Assembly (NCBI GenBank): GCA_022361275.1
Contig: JAKSBE010000559.1
Coordinates: 1 to 37,107, forward strand
Length of the DNA: 37,107 nt
Direction: 5' to 3'
Origin: Kiloniellales bacterium
Lineage (GTDB): Bacteria; Pseudomonadota; Alphaproteobacteria; Kiloniellales; JAKSBE01
The number at the start of each line of letters is the position of its first letter. The stretch's first letter is position 1. The notes below the pieces were generated by a model. It ran no database searches, was not told the DNA's origin, and worked only from the letters and a program-made list of their open reading frames with translations. Position numbers and translations under genes: made by a program. Below, piece by piece: positions 28,428-37,107 of the stretch.

Positions 28428-28476
28428 TCCCGGCACCGGCCGTAGCCGGCCCGCCAGACGGTCGGAGGTCGAGGCC

Positions 28477-30630
28477 TCAGGGCCGAACCTCGAAGAACTC
28501 CGACCGGAAGTACTTCGGCGGCCGGGCCTCGCGAACCTCGAAGACCAGGCTGTCCTCGAAGCGGTTCCCGTGCAGATCCTCGGTCACCACCTTCACGTTG
28601 TGCGGGCCCACCTCCAGGTCGCCCGGCAGCTTGACCTGCCAGATGCGGCTCGACTGGTCGGTCCAGAAGAAGGACCCGTCGGGCCGCGGCGTGCAGGCGC
28701 CCGGCTCCGCGGTGCCGCAGCGGACGCTGCCCTGGAAGAGCTCGAAGCCGTTGGCCCGCGGCTCGCCGGACGCGCTGACGAAGGCGTGGCGGGCGATCTG
28801 CATCTGCCGCTTGAGGGCGAAGGGATCGAGCGTCTCGAGGATGTTCTCGCCTTCGCCCGCCTGGGTCCGCTCCATCTTGACCGGATCGCGGTCGTCGAAG
28901 ATCGCGTAGACCTTGGAATCCCGCGAGCCGTTCCAGATGTTGGCCGAGAGGTAGGTCTCGTCCAGGCCGTCGAGGGTCACGATCTTGGTGTCCGGCAGGT
29001 CGTTGATGTTGACCGGCGGCGCGGCGTCGGGGTCGGGGCCGCTGTTGCGCCAGTCACGCAGTTGGGCGAACCACTCGACGAACTCCGGCGTCAGCATGTC
29101 GAGGGACATCTGCTTCTCGACCGGCTTGCCGGTCGCCTTGAAGGTGTCCTCGTAGCGGTTGCCGTCGAACTCGAGGACGTAGTAGCCGCGCGGCGCGCCC
29201 AGCCGCTGCCAGGATTCGGGGATGACCTCGCTGTCGAAGTCGCCCGACCACCAGGCACCGGCACTGGCCCCCACGACGATCTGCGGAAAGGGTGCGGCGC
29301 CGACCGCACGTCCCGGGGGCAGCAAGCCGCTGTCGAGCGTGGTCTCCCAGCCCTCGAAGGTCTCGCCCGGACGGATCTGCTCGTTGGTGTGGGTGTGGCC
29401 GCTGAGGGCGAGAACGGGCCGCTCGCAGTCTTCCGGCAGGAAGGTCTTGCCGTCGGCGGAGCGCGTGCAGCCCACGGCCTCGTAGAGCTCGACCACGTTG
29501 TCGACCATCTGGCGGGCCAGGTTCTGGTCGATGAAGGAGTAGATCGGGATGTGCATGTTGAGCACGACCAGCTTGTGCTTCGGCACCAGGGCGAGGCTGT
29601 TCCTCAGCCAGGCGATCTGCCGCTCGGTGATGACGCCGTTGTAGGTCGGGTTGGTGTCCGGCGTGTCGCACTGGTTGCCGTTGCCGTGCAGGCCGTCGAG
29701 GTTGTCCTCCTCGGGCGTGCAGGGGTACTTGACGTCGTCGAGCACCACGAAGTGCACGTCACCGATCTCGAAGGCGTAGTATTCCGGGCCCCATTCGCGG
29801 CGGAAGGTGTCGAAGGAGTGGTCGTCGTCCCCCGCGTCGAAGTCGAGATCGTGGTTGCCGGGGACGTAGTACTGCGGCACGCGGGCCAGGCTCATGACCT
29901 CCTTGAAGCGGCCGAAGAGGCTGAGATCGTCGCCCATGACGTCGCCCTCGATGATCACCGCCTCGAGGTCGTCCCGCGCGGCCAGTTCCTTGACCAGCGT
30001 GTCGCGCAGATAGCCGAGTTCGACGTTGCTGTAGGTCTGGGTGTCGCCGGAGACGGCGATCTTGAAGCGCTTCAGCTTCTTGGTCTTGACCATCGGGAAG
30101 TTGATCGCCGCGGGCAGCGGGCCGGTCGGCTCGAGACCGCCGTAGCGGAAGGGCTCGCCGCGGACGTTGGCCGGCGAACCCGCAGGCTTGTGGATGTAGT
30201 AGAACTGCGGAACGTTGGTCTCGTCGACCGGCACGTCGTAGCCGTCCGGCTCGGTGACGAAGACCGCGAGCCCGGCCAGTTCCTCGCTGGCCGAAGGCCG
30301 CGGCAGCGAATAGCGGCCGCGCGAATCGGTCTTTACGACGTTGAGGCCGTCCGAAACGAGAACGCCCCGGATTCCCTGCTCGCGCCGCTGCATGATGCCG
30401 TCCCGGTTGCGGTCTTCGAAGACCACGCCCCGGATCCGGTCGACGGTCTCGCCCGGCGCGGCCGTCCGCACGTCGATCGTGCCGCGGTAGGGCGCCTCGC
30501 TGCGCTGTGGGCGGTCGCGCTCGCCCCCGTCATCGTCGCCGTCATCGGCGAGCGCGGTGCCGGGCAGAGCCGACAGAGCCAGGGCCGTGAAGCCGGCCAG
30601 GGCAAGTGTCCAAAGCTTGTCTCGTCGCAT
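28477..30630 (-). CDS. Secreted calcineurin-like metallophosphoesterase with N- and C-terminal accessory domains
   Basis: Signal peptide MRRDKLWTLALAGFTALALSALPGTALA; AVSGDTQTYSN, EGDVMGDD, VPGNHDLDF, ALSGHTHTNE metallophosphatase motifs; RGVVFEDRNRDGIMQRREQGIRGVLVSDG N-terminal domain. Confidence 0.9.
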   Translation of the reverse strand: MRRDKLWTLALAGFTALALSALPGTALADDGDDDGGERDRPQRSEAPYRGTIDVRTAAPGETVDRIRGVVFEDRNRDGIMQRREQGIRGVLVSDGLNVVKTDSRGRYSLPRPSASEELAGLAVFVTEPDGYDVPVDETNVPQFYYIHKPAGSPANVRGEPFRYGGLEPTGPLPAAINFPMVKTKKLKRFKIAVSGDTQTYSNVELGYLRDTLVKELAARDDLEAVIIEGDVMGDDLSLFGRFKEVMSLARVPQYYVPGNHDLDFDAGDDDHSFDTFRREWGPEYYAFEIGDVHFVVLDDVKYPCTPEEDNLDGLHGNGNQCDTPDTNPTYNGVITERQIAWLRNSLALVPKHKLVVLNMHIPIYSFIDQNLARQMVDNVVELYEAVGCTRSADGKTFLPEDCERPVLALSGHTHTNEQIRPGETFEGWETTLDSGLLPPGRAVGAAPFPQIVVGASAGAWWSGDFDSEVIPESWQRLGAPRGYYVLEFDGNRYEDTFKATGKPVEKQMSLDMLTPEFVEWFAQLRDWRNSGPDPDAAPPVNINDLPDTKIVTLDGLDETYLSANIWNGSRDSKVYAIFDDRDPVKMERTQAGEGENILETLDPFALKRQMQIARHAFVSASGEPRANGFELFQGSVRCGTAEPGACTPRPDGSFFWTDQSSRIWQVKLPGDLEVGPHNVKVVTEDLHGNRFEDSLVFEVREARPPKYFRSEFFEVRP

Positions 30631-31003
30631 AAGGAATGCTCCCTCTGTGTTGCACGTAGACACGGGGGACGGCCCTCAGTTCGGCCACTGCGCCTCACGC
30701 TTTGATTGTATTTATCCCCCAGGAGGGAAGAATGGCGCAGAGTGTTACGCCGGGATGATCGAATGGTTAACGGTCCCGGAAGTGTCTGTGACAGACGCTC
30801 TTCGCCGTTGCCGCTGGCCCGGGCCGGGGCTAGAGTCGAAACTGAAGAGAGCGGTAATCTAAAGTTTTCCTGTGATTTTTGCACTTGCTGGTTTTGGCCG
30901 ACGTAATCTGTCGGCGTCGTCTTTGCAGGGAACAGGAACGCAGGGGAGCCATTGCGCACCGGCCTCGCGGTCCGGTGCCTACACCTATTACGGGTAATTC
31001 TTT

Positions 31004-31357
31004 ATGATCAATGGTCGTCTTGGCAAAGTGCGCCCGCATGCCGTTTCGGCGCGCCGTCTATCGATTCTGGCGCTGCTCGCGGTCCTGGTCGCGCTGCCGT
31101 CCGACCCGAGCGCGCATTTCGCCCTCGCGCCGAAGATCCTGGTCGCGCCGCTCGACTTTGAGGACCCGGACGCCAGGGTGATCGAATCCGGGCGGCTCAG
31201 CGCCTCCCGCGCCGACTTCTCCGCCTATCTGAAGAGGATCACGGCCTTCGACACCAAGTATGACCGAATCCAGCCCAGCTTCTATCACCACTTCAGCCTG
31301 ATCCGCGGAATCGCGCTGCAGCATCCGGAGAACGTTCACAGCTACTGCTGGTCCTGA
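31004..31357 (+). CDS. Hypothetical small protein with a signal-peptide-like N-terminus
   Basis: ORF with RRLSILALLAVLVALPSDPSA hydrophobic segment; no recognised family. Confidence 0.5.
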   Translation: MINGRLGKVRPHAVSARRLSILALLAVLVALPSDPSAHFALAPKILVAPLDFEDPDARVIESGRLSASRADFSAYLKRITAFDTKYDRIQPSFYHHFSLIRGIALQHPENVHSYCWS

Positions 31358-31430
31358 TCGTGCCGCCCGCCGCGGCGGCCCGGAACCTGTCCCGCAGCCT
31401 GACGGGCTTCTCTGCGGGCTGCTTTGCGCT

Positions 31431-31922
31431 ATGGCCGGCTCCGTCCTCGCTCACGGAGTCGTCGTCTGGGCCGAGGTGAGCGGCGCCGAGGTCTTGGTGG
31501 AAGCCTATTACACCGGTGGGACAAAGCTGGGCGACGCCAGGGTCGAGGTTCTCGATGCGCGGGGCCGCGTGCTGCTCAGAGGATACACCGATCCGCAGGG
31601 CCGATTCGACTTCCGGCCGCCGCGGGCCGAGGACCTCGTCATCAGGGTCGTCATCAGGGTCCGGGGCCCGGGCGATCACCATGGGCGCTTCGAGCTCAAG
31701 GCGGAGGAGATCGAGGCCGGCCTAAAGCGGGATGATTTGAAGCGGCCTCGACTTCAAATCTTAACCCCGCTTTCTTTCAATAGTTTAGAGCAAGTCCGGC
31801 AGGGCGCGAACAGCGGACGCCGGCCGATCGATCAGACGCTTGCCTTACCACCGGAACGGGAGCCTAAAAAGATACGGTCCCCGCTGTTTTGCCCTGACCG
31901 CACGGGGGGCGGACGATCTTAA
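31431..31922 (+). CDS. NikL/CbiL-like (DUF4198-type) Ni/Co-transport accessory domain, C-terminally aberrant
   Basis: HGVVVWAEVSGAEVLVEAYYTGGTKLGDARVEVLDARGRVLLRGYTDPQGRFDFRPP; downstream part is translated repeat sequence. Confidence 0.5.
   Translation: MAGSVLAHGVVVWAEVSGAEVLVEAYYTGGTKLGDARVEVLDARGRVLLRGYTDPQGRFDFRPPRAEDLVIRVVIRVRGPGDHHGRFELKAEEIEAGLKRDDLKRPRLQILTPLSFNSLEQVRQGANSGRRPIDQTLALPPEREPKKIRSPLFCPDRTGGGRS
31724..31773. repeat. Imperfect palindromic repeat in the 3' part of the NikL-like ORF
   Basis: aaagcgggatgatttgaag ... cttcaaatcttaaccccgcttt. Confidence 0.7.
31767..31787. repeat. 21-bp repeat ccgctttctttcaatagttta (copy 2)
   Basis: Identical to 17896-17916. Confidence 0.75.
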
Positions 31923-32224
31923 GCGGGCAGCACAGCAGGGACCGTGGCTGGCGGCAGTAACCTCTAAATCCGCGCTCACCCTCTCCAGGCTAGGAAAACA
32001 TCCGCTTTGAGTTCCGGCAGACTTACCCCACAACGCCGCGGCGAACCGCGTCCTCGGGAGAAGAGCCTTCATCTTCGGGCTTTGGCGGCTAACCCCAGAC
32101 GAAGGCGACGTTGTGGTCGCTCCCGGATCTCGACCGCATCTGCACTTCCGACGCGAACCCGAGGTCCGAGGGAAATATGCCCAGAAACCCGACGGCATAG
32201 GTGTGTCAAAAAAGGGTCTGTTCC

Positions 32225-32245
32225 GTGCTGGATTCAGCACTTTTT
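32225..32245. terminator. Stem-loop terminator
   Basis: gtgctg-gatt-cagcac followed by TTTTT on the plus strand; downstream of the abrB-like gene on the minus strand. Confidence 0.6.
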
Positions 32246-32254
32246 GTCACGGAT

Positions 32255-33337
32255 TTACTCGGTATGGTTGCGCCTGCGCAAGAGCCGGAAAGTGGCCGGC
32301 GCAAGGACCACGATGGTGAAGATCCGGAAGATGTGGTGGGTCGCGACGAAGGCCGCATCGGCGCCCACGGCGAGGGCGATGAGGCTCATTTCGGCCAGGC
32401 CGCCGGGCGAGTAGGCGAGGACCAGGGCCTCGAACTGGAGGCCGGTGATCGCCGCCAGGCCTCCGGCGAAGGCCAGGGTCGCACCGAGGTGGATCGCCGT
32501 GCCGCCCAGGGCGGCGGCGACCGCGCGCTGGACGAAGGCGCGGCTGATACCGGCGAAGCGGCAGCCGATCGCGCTGCCGACGATGACCTGGGCGGCGGCG
32601 ATCAGCTCGCTCGGTGGCCGGGCGGCGGTGAAGCCGGCTAGGTGGACGATGGCCGAAAGGATCATCGGGCCGACGATCGGCGCGGCCGGGATCCCGAGGG
32701 CGCGGGCGCCGAAGTAGCCCAGCGCCCCGCAGGCGGTCAGGATCACCAGGTCGGTCCCGCCGATCGCAGCCAGGGAATCGCCCGCGGTCGGTCGCAGGCC
32801 GGGGTCGTAGCCGGCCAGCAGCTGGAAGGCGAAGGGCAGGCAGAGGATCACGATCAGCAGGCGGGCGGCGTGGATCAGGGAGATCGCCCGTTCGTCGCCG
32901 CCCATCGCCCCGCCGACCAGGGTCATCTCGGCCAGGCCGCCGGGCATGGCAGAGAAGTAGGCGGTGACCGGATCGAAGCGGGCCAGGCGCCTGAAGGCCT
33001 GCAGGCAGAGGGCGCCGGAGACGCCGGCATAGACCACGAGGCAGGCCAGGGACAGCGCCCACTCCAGGAGCCGGTCCAGGATCTCGGGTGAGAAGGCACT
33101 GCCGAGCATGACGCCCAGGACCGCGACCATGACCGAGCGCAGGCCGAGCCACATCGCGATCGGCAAGCCGAGGGCAGCGGCGAGGGTGGTCGCCAGCATG
33201 GCGCCGATCATCCAGGCCAGGGGCAGTTCCGCCGCCTGGGCCGCCGCGCCGCCGAGGCTGCCGATGACAAGGGCGAGGGCGACCCGGGCGGGCGTCGCGC
33301 CGATCTTGCCCGGCGTCGGCGCGGCGCCCGCCGTCAT
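32255..33337 (-). CDS. AbrB-family (AbrB duplication) multi-pass membrane protein
   Basis: AAELPLAWMIGAMLATTLAAALG, AMPGGLAEMTLVGGAMGGDERAISLIHAARLLIVI, repeated YSPGGLAEMSLIALAVGADAAFVATHHIFRI. Confidence 0.9.
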   Translation of the reverse strand: MTAGAAPTPGKIGATPARVALALVIGSLGGAAAQAAELPLAWMIGAMLATTLAAALGLPIAMWLGLRSVMVAVLGVMLGSAFSPEILDRLLEWALSLACLVVYAGVSGALCLQAFRRLARFDPVTAYFSAMPGGLAEMTLVGGAMGGDERAISLIHAARLLIVILCLPFAFQLLAGYDPGLRPTAGDSLAAIGGTDLVILTACGALGYFGARALGIPAAPIVGPMILSAIVHLAGFTAARPPSELIAAAQVIVGSAIGCRFAGISRAFVQRAVAAALGGTAIHLGATLAFAGGLAAITGLQFEALVLAYSPGGLAEMSLIALAVGADAAFVATHHIFRIFTIVVLAPATFRLLRRRNHTE

Positions 33338-34311
33338 GCCAGGTAGCGACCGAGCCTGACCGCCGTGTTACCGGGCCGGACGCGCCGCGTCGGCATGATC
33401 AGCACGCAGTTGTCGTAGGGCGTGCGGACCGGCCGGCCGTTGTCCTCGGCGATCACGGTGCCGGCCCTGGGAATCACCTCCAGGCCTTTGTAGGCCTCGG
33501 TGAAGCGGAAGTCCTCGCTTTCGATGGTGACCGCATCGGTGACCCGGATGACCTTCTGCGGCGCCGGCTTCTGGCGGTAGCCGTAGTCGGCCAGCAGGCG
33601 CGCGTCGATGGTCCCGGTGACGGTCAGGAAGCGCAGTGTCGTCTCCATGGCGACCTCGGCGGCGGCGGCCTCGTAGTGCTGGCCGCACTCGACCAGCAGG
33701 GCGTTCTTGCGGCTCTCGGGATCGCTGAACCTGGCGTAGTCGCGCAGCCGCCGGCCGGCCTTGTGCCCGTCGTCGCAGACCACGGTCGCCGGATAGCCGA
33801 CCTCTTGGGCGAGGCTCAGCCCCTTGTCGGTCGGCCCGGCGAGCATCAGCGGCACGCAGGGATGCTGCATGGAGTGCAGGTCGAGCAGCAGGTCGACCGA
33901 ATCGATCAGCGGGCGCAGCCGGCGCGCCCGGCGCAGTTCGACGCTGTCCCGGCCGGAGTCCAGGGTCTCCTCGGACCAGACCCGGTTCAGGTCCTCGTTG
34001 ACGAAGCGGAAGGCGTCGGGCCGCTCGAGGTCGAGCTTGAGGTAGGCCGCGACGTTGGCGAAGCCCAGGGTCAGCCAGCCGGCCTTGGGCCTCAGGCCGT
34101 CGCGCAGCAGCCGCTCGACCGCGATCGCGCCGCAGATCTCGTTGCCGTGCACGACGGCGGAGACCATGACGTGGGGGCCCGGCTGTCCGGAATCGAAGCT
34201 CTGGAAGTACTCGAAGCCGGTTTCGCTCTCGCGCCAGGCGGAGATGTCCGGTGGCCGCAGCCGGACCGCGTAGGGGGTACGCCCGGCGCCGGGCTCGTCC
34301 ATGACCGTCAT
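33334..34311 (-). CDS. Succinylglutamate desuccinylase/aspartoacylase family zinc hydrolase
   Basis: VHGNEICGAIAVERLL, RFVNEDLNRVW, DLLLDLHSMQHP; 4-bp overlap with the neighbouring argE-like gene. Confidence 0.88.
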   Translation of the reverse strand: MTVMDEPGAGRTPYAVRLRPPDISAWRESETGFEYFQSFDSGQPGPHVMVSAVVHGNEICGAIAVERLLRDGLRPKAGWLTLGFANVAAYLKLDLERPDAFRFVNEDLNRVWSEETLDSGRDSVELRRARRLRPLIDSVDLLLDLHSMQHPCVPLMLAGPTDKGLSLAQEVGYPATVVCDDGHKAGRRLRDYARFSDPESRKNALLVECGQHYEAAAAEVAMETTLRFLTVTGTIDARLLADYGYRQKPAPQKVIRVTDAVTIESEDFRFTEAYKGLEVIPRAGTVIAEDNGRPVRTPYDNCVLIMPTRRVRPGNTAVRLGRYLA

Positions 34312-35549
34312 TCCCGTGTCGTCCGTTCGATCAGGCGCTCCATGAAGCGCTCGCAGAGGGCAACCTGCTCCAGGTCTATGAACTCGTCGGGCTTGTGGGC
34401 CTGGGCGATGTTACCAGGGCCGCAGACCACGACCGGGATGCCGCTCTCCTGGAACAGCCCGGCTTCGGTGCCGTAGGGCACCTTGCCGGTGGTGTTGGCG
34501 CCGGTCAGGGCCTTGGTCAGGGCCACGACCTCGGCGTCCTCGGGCGTCTGCAGCCCGGGGAAGCTGGAGCGCGGCTCCCAGGCGAAGCCGGTCTCCGGCG
34601 CGACCGCCTTCATCCCCGGCTCGATCTCCTCGTGGGCGTAGCGCTTGACCTCGGCCAGCAGCGCCTCGCCGTCGTCCTCGGGCAGGCTCCGGAATTCGAA
34701 GAGGAAGTGGCAGTCCTTGGGCACGATGTTGAGCGCCGTGCCGCCCTGGACGACGCCGGTGTGGATCGTCGTGTAGGGCACCTCGTAGCCGGGATCGAAA
34801 GGCCCCTCGGCGGCCTTCCGGCGCGCCATGTCCTCGAGCTTGGTGATCACCCGGGCCGCCGCCTGGACCGCGTTCACGCCTTGCGGGGCGAGGGAAGAGT
34901 GGCATTCCAGGCCGCGCACGTGGCAGACCAGGGACAGCATGCCCTTGTGCGCGGTGACCACCTTCATGTCGGTCGGCTCGCCGACGATGCAGGCCCGTGG
35001 CCGCACCGGCTTCTGCGCCAAGGCCTTCAGAAGGCGCGGCACGCCGAGACAGCCGACCTCCTCGTCGAAGGAGAAGCAATAGTGGATCGGCGTCTTGAGG
35101 TCCGCCGCCAGGAAATGCGGTGCGTAGGACAGAGCGACCGCGATGAAGGACTTCATGTCCGAGGTGCCGCGGCCGTAGAGGCGGCCGGCCTTCTCGGTCA
35201 CCGCGAAGGGATCGCTCGACCAGTCCTGGCCCTCGACCGGGACGACGTCGGTGTGCCCGGACAAGGCGATTCCGCCCCTGTCGCTCGGCCCCAGGGTGGC
35301 GTAGAGGTTGGCCTTGCGCCTGTCGTCGTCATAGGTGAGCTCGCAGTCCACGCCCAGCTCGCCCAGATAGTCGCGCACGAAGGCGATCAGCTCCAGGTTG
35401 GACTTATGGCTGGTCGTGTCGAAGGCGATGAGCTGCTCGATCATCGCGCGGCTCTCCGGCCTGATGCCGGACGCGGTCGCGGGTTCGTCAGCGGTTTTCG
35501 CGCTGGACACGAGGTCGCCTCCCCAGGGGTTCTGATCGCGAGCCGGCAA
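34308..35549 (-). CDS. argE: Acetylornithine deacetylase (ArgE/M20 family)
   Basis: LIAFDTTSHKSNLELIAFVRDYL, GGIALSGHTDVVPVEGQDWSSDPF, LYGRGTSDMKSFIAVAL, FSFDEEVGCLGVP. Confidence 0.93.
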   Translation of the reverse strand: MPARDQNPWGGDLVSSAKTADEPATASGIRPESRAMIEQLIAFDTTSHKSNLELIAFVRDYLGELGVDCELTYDDDRRKANLYATLGPSDRGGIALSGHTDVVPVEGQDWSSDPFAVTEKAGRLYGRGTSDMKSFIAVALSYAPHFLAADLKTPIHYCFSFDEEVGCLGVPRLLKALAQKPVRPRACIVGEPTDMKVVTAHKGMLSLVCHVRGLECHSSLAPQGVNAVQAAARVITKLEDMARRKAAEGPFDPGYEVPYTTIHTGVVQGGTALNIVPKDCHFLFEFRSLPEDDGEALLAEVKRYAHEEIEPGMKAVAPETGFAWEPRSSFPGLQTPEDAEVVALTKALTGANTTGKVPYGTEAGLFQESGIPVVVCGPGNIAQAHKPDEFIDLEQVALCERFMERLIERTTRE

Positions 35550-35599
35550 GGATGGCAGAGCTTACGTGAGAAGACCAGTCCCTGCGCCGAGACGTAAGG

Positions 35600-36556
35600 T
35601 CATGCCTGCCCTGCCGTCTCGGCAGGGCTGCCGCTGATCTGGGGCGTCGATTCCAGGAAGGTGCGCACCTCGGCGGCGATCCAGTCCCGGAAGGCGACCG
35701 CCTTCGGCAGCTCCGCCTTGTGCGGCGGGGCGACCAGGGAATAGACGAAGCGCGTCGGGAAGACCGGGCCGAAGGGGCAGACCAGGCGGCGGGCCTTGAT
35801 GTCGTCGGCGACCAGGGAGCGGCGTAGCAAGGCCACGCCTTCGCCGGCGACCGCCGCGCTCAGCAGGAAGTTGCCGTGGCTGAAGCCGGGTCCGCGCGTC
35901 GGGTCGATGCCCTCGACGCCGGCCTCTCGCAGCCAGAGGCGCCAGTCCGGATCGTCGGGCGTGCCCTGGACGACGTCGTGAAGCAGGGTGTGGTGCTTGA
36001 GGTCGGCGGGCCGGTGCAGGGGATGCGGGCCCTCCAGAAGCTTGGGCGAGCAGACCGGGAAGATCTCGTCGCCCATCAGGAAGTCGACCTTCAGCCCGGG
36101 ATAGCTGCCCAGACCATAGCGCAGGGCCATGTCGAACTCGTCCTGCTCGAAGTCGACCAGGGCATCGCTGGCGGTCACCAGGATGTCGATCTCGGGGTGC
36201 AGACGCCGGAAGCTGAAAAGCCGCGGCAGCAGCCAGGTCGACGCGAAGGACATCAGGACCGAGATCTTCAGCGCGCTGCTCTCCTCGCGCTCGTGCAGGC
36301 GCTGGGTGGCGCCGGCGATGGCGTCGAAAGCGTCGCGCAGGGGCGGCAGGTAGGCCTGTCCCGCCTCGGTCAGGGCCAGGCGCCGGTTCAGCCGCCGGAA
36401 CAGCTGAATTCCCAGGATCTCCTCCAGGCCCTTGACCTGATGGCTGATCGCGGCCTGGGTCACGTGCAGCTCCTGGGCCGCCTTGGTGAAGGAAAGATGC
36501 CGGGCGGCGGCCTCGAAGGCGCGCAGGGCGTTGAGCGGGGGCAAGCGTCGAGCCAT
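35600..36556 (-). CDS. LysR-family transcriptional regulator (GcvA-like)
   Basis: PPLNALRAFEAAARHLSFTKAAQELHVTQAAISHQVKGLEEILGIQLFRRLNR. Confidence 0.95.
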   Translation of the reverse strand: MARRLPPLNALRAFEAAARHLSFTKAAQELHVTQAAISHQVKGLEEILGIQLFRRLNRRLALTEAGQAYLPPLRDAFDAIAGATQRLHEREESSALKISVLMSFASTWLLPRLFSFRRLHPEIDILVTASDALVDFEQDEFDMALRYGLGSYPGLKVDFLMGDEIFPVCSPKLLEGPHPLHRPADLKHHTLLHDVVQGTPDDPDWRLWLREAGVEGIDPTRGPGFSHGNFLLSAAVAGEGVALLRRSLVADDIKARRLVCPFGPVFPTRFVYSLVAPPHKAELPKAVAFRDWIAAEVRTFLESTPQISGSPAETAGQA

Positions 36557-36697
36557 GGCCGGTATGATAAGAAAATCTAATATAGGCGGCAAGTTATCGT
36601 CGTTTGTCGGCAGCGACTGAAAAACTCATATTCCTACGTGAACAAAGCGAGAAGTCACGGGCCGCCAAGGGCGGCTATCGGATAAGGAGTATTGATC

Positions 36698-36940
36698 ATG
36701 CCGGGCTGCGCTTCTGACCCCCGTGGAACCTATCTCCTGCGCCAGGCCGGCGTGCCGGCGGGTTTCCTGCGCCGGCTGACGGGCCTTCCGGCCCGGATCA
36801 TGGACCACCTTCTGATCTGGCAGGAGCGGGCGGCGGAACGGATTCATCTCGCCAGCCTCGACGACCAGCGCCTGAAGGACATGGGCCTCACCCGCGCCCA
36901 GGCCGACGTCGAGGCGAGAAAGCCGTTCTGGCGCGCCTGA
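36698..36940 (+). CDS. DUF1127 (YjiS-like) small protein
   Basis: C-terminal W.ERAAERIHLASLDDQRLKDMGLTRAQADVEARKPFWRA; GGAG upstream. Confidence 0.85.
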   Translation: MPGCASDPRGTYLLRQAGVPAGFLRRLTGLPARIMDHLLIWQERAAERIHLASLDDQRLKDMGLTRAQADVEARKPFWRA

Positions 36941-37040
36941 TCCGCGGCGGGGCTCCGCGCCGCCGCCGAAGGTGCAGGCGGCGAGGCCCGGCCTCCCGGA
37001 CGCGGATCCTCGAAGAGCCTTTGAAGGGGGGCATCGACCC

Positions 37041-37107
37041 GTGAGCGACCGGAAACGCCTGATGTTCTTCGGCTGGGCGCCCCGGCCTGGGTGCTGGACG
37101 GCACGGA
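37041..37107 (+). CDS. Possible start of a CDS truncated by the window edge
   Basis: GTG start preceded by gaagggggg; only 22 codons visible. Confidence 0.25.
   Translation, partial: MSDRKRLMFFGWAPRPGCWTAR

Noticed and set aside
28570-30705. 711-aa ORF opposite the metallophosphoesterase
   Set aside because: Shadow ORF; the minus-strand protein has clear metallophosphatase motifs and a signal peptide.
1-37107. CRISPR array, tRNA or rRNA genes, or phage modules
   Set aside because: No regularly spaced repeats, no recognisable tRNA/rRNA sequence and no phage-like genes were seen by reading; tRNAscan or minced could confirm.

Overview
GC-rich alphaproteobacterial-type chromosomal window. About 22 kb is a corrinoid (B12) biosynthesis locus: cobW, cobN, cobO, cobQ, an orphan SBP_bac_3 protein, cbiB, cbiX with a His-rich tail, cobH, cobL, cobI, a cbiG-cobJ fusion, cobM, a Tat-type PhoX/DUF839 protein, cobK, cbiD, cobA and cobB. 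It is followed by a cell-division-like neighbourhood: an orphan ParA/Soj ATPase convergent with an 810-aa FtsZ that lies outside a dcw cluster, and a divergent SPOR-domain membrane protein. The rest is an SDR oxidoreductase, a secreted metallophosphoesterase, a NikL-like fragment, an AbrB-family membrane protein, an AstE/AspA-family deacylase, an ArgE-type deacetylase, a GcvA-type LysR regulator and a DUF1127 protein. The most interesting signals are: (i) an FtsZ with a ~445-residue C-terminal linker and intact tail peptide; (ii) perfect TTAA-N7-TTAAC CtrA-type boxes upstream of both the parA-like gene and ftsZ; (iii) a 209-bp MITE-like element with 31-bp terminal inverted repeats (30/31 match) starting at the base after the parA stop codon; (iv) palindromic intergenic-type repeats read in frame within, or at the ends of, several cobalamin proteins (CbiG-CobJ, CobH, CobN). 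All calls come from reading the sequence and supplied ORFs; no searches were run.
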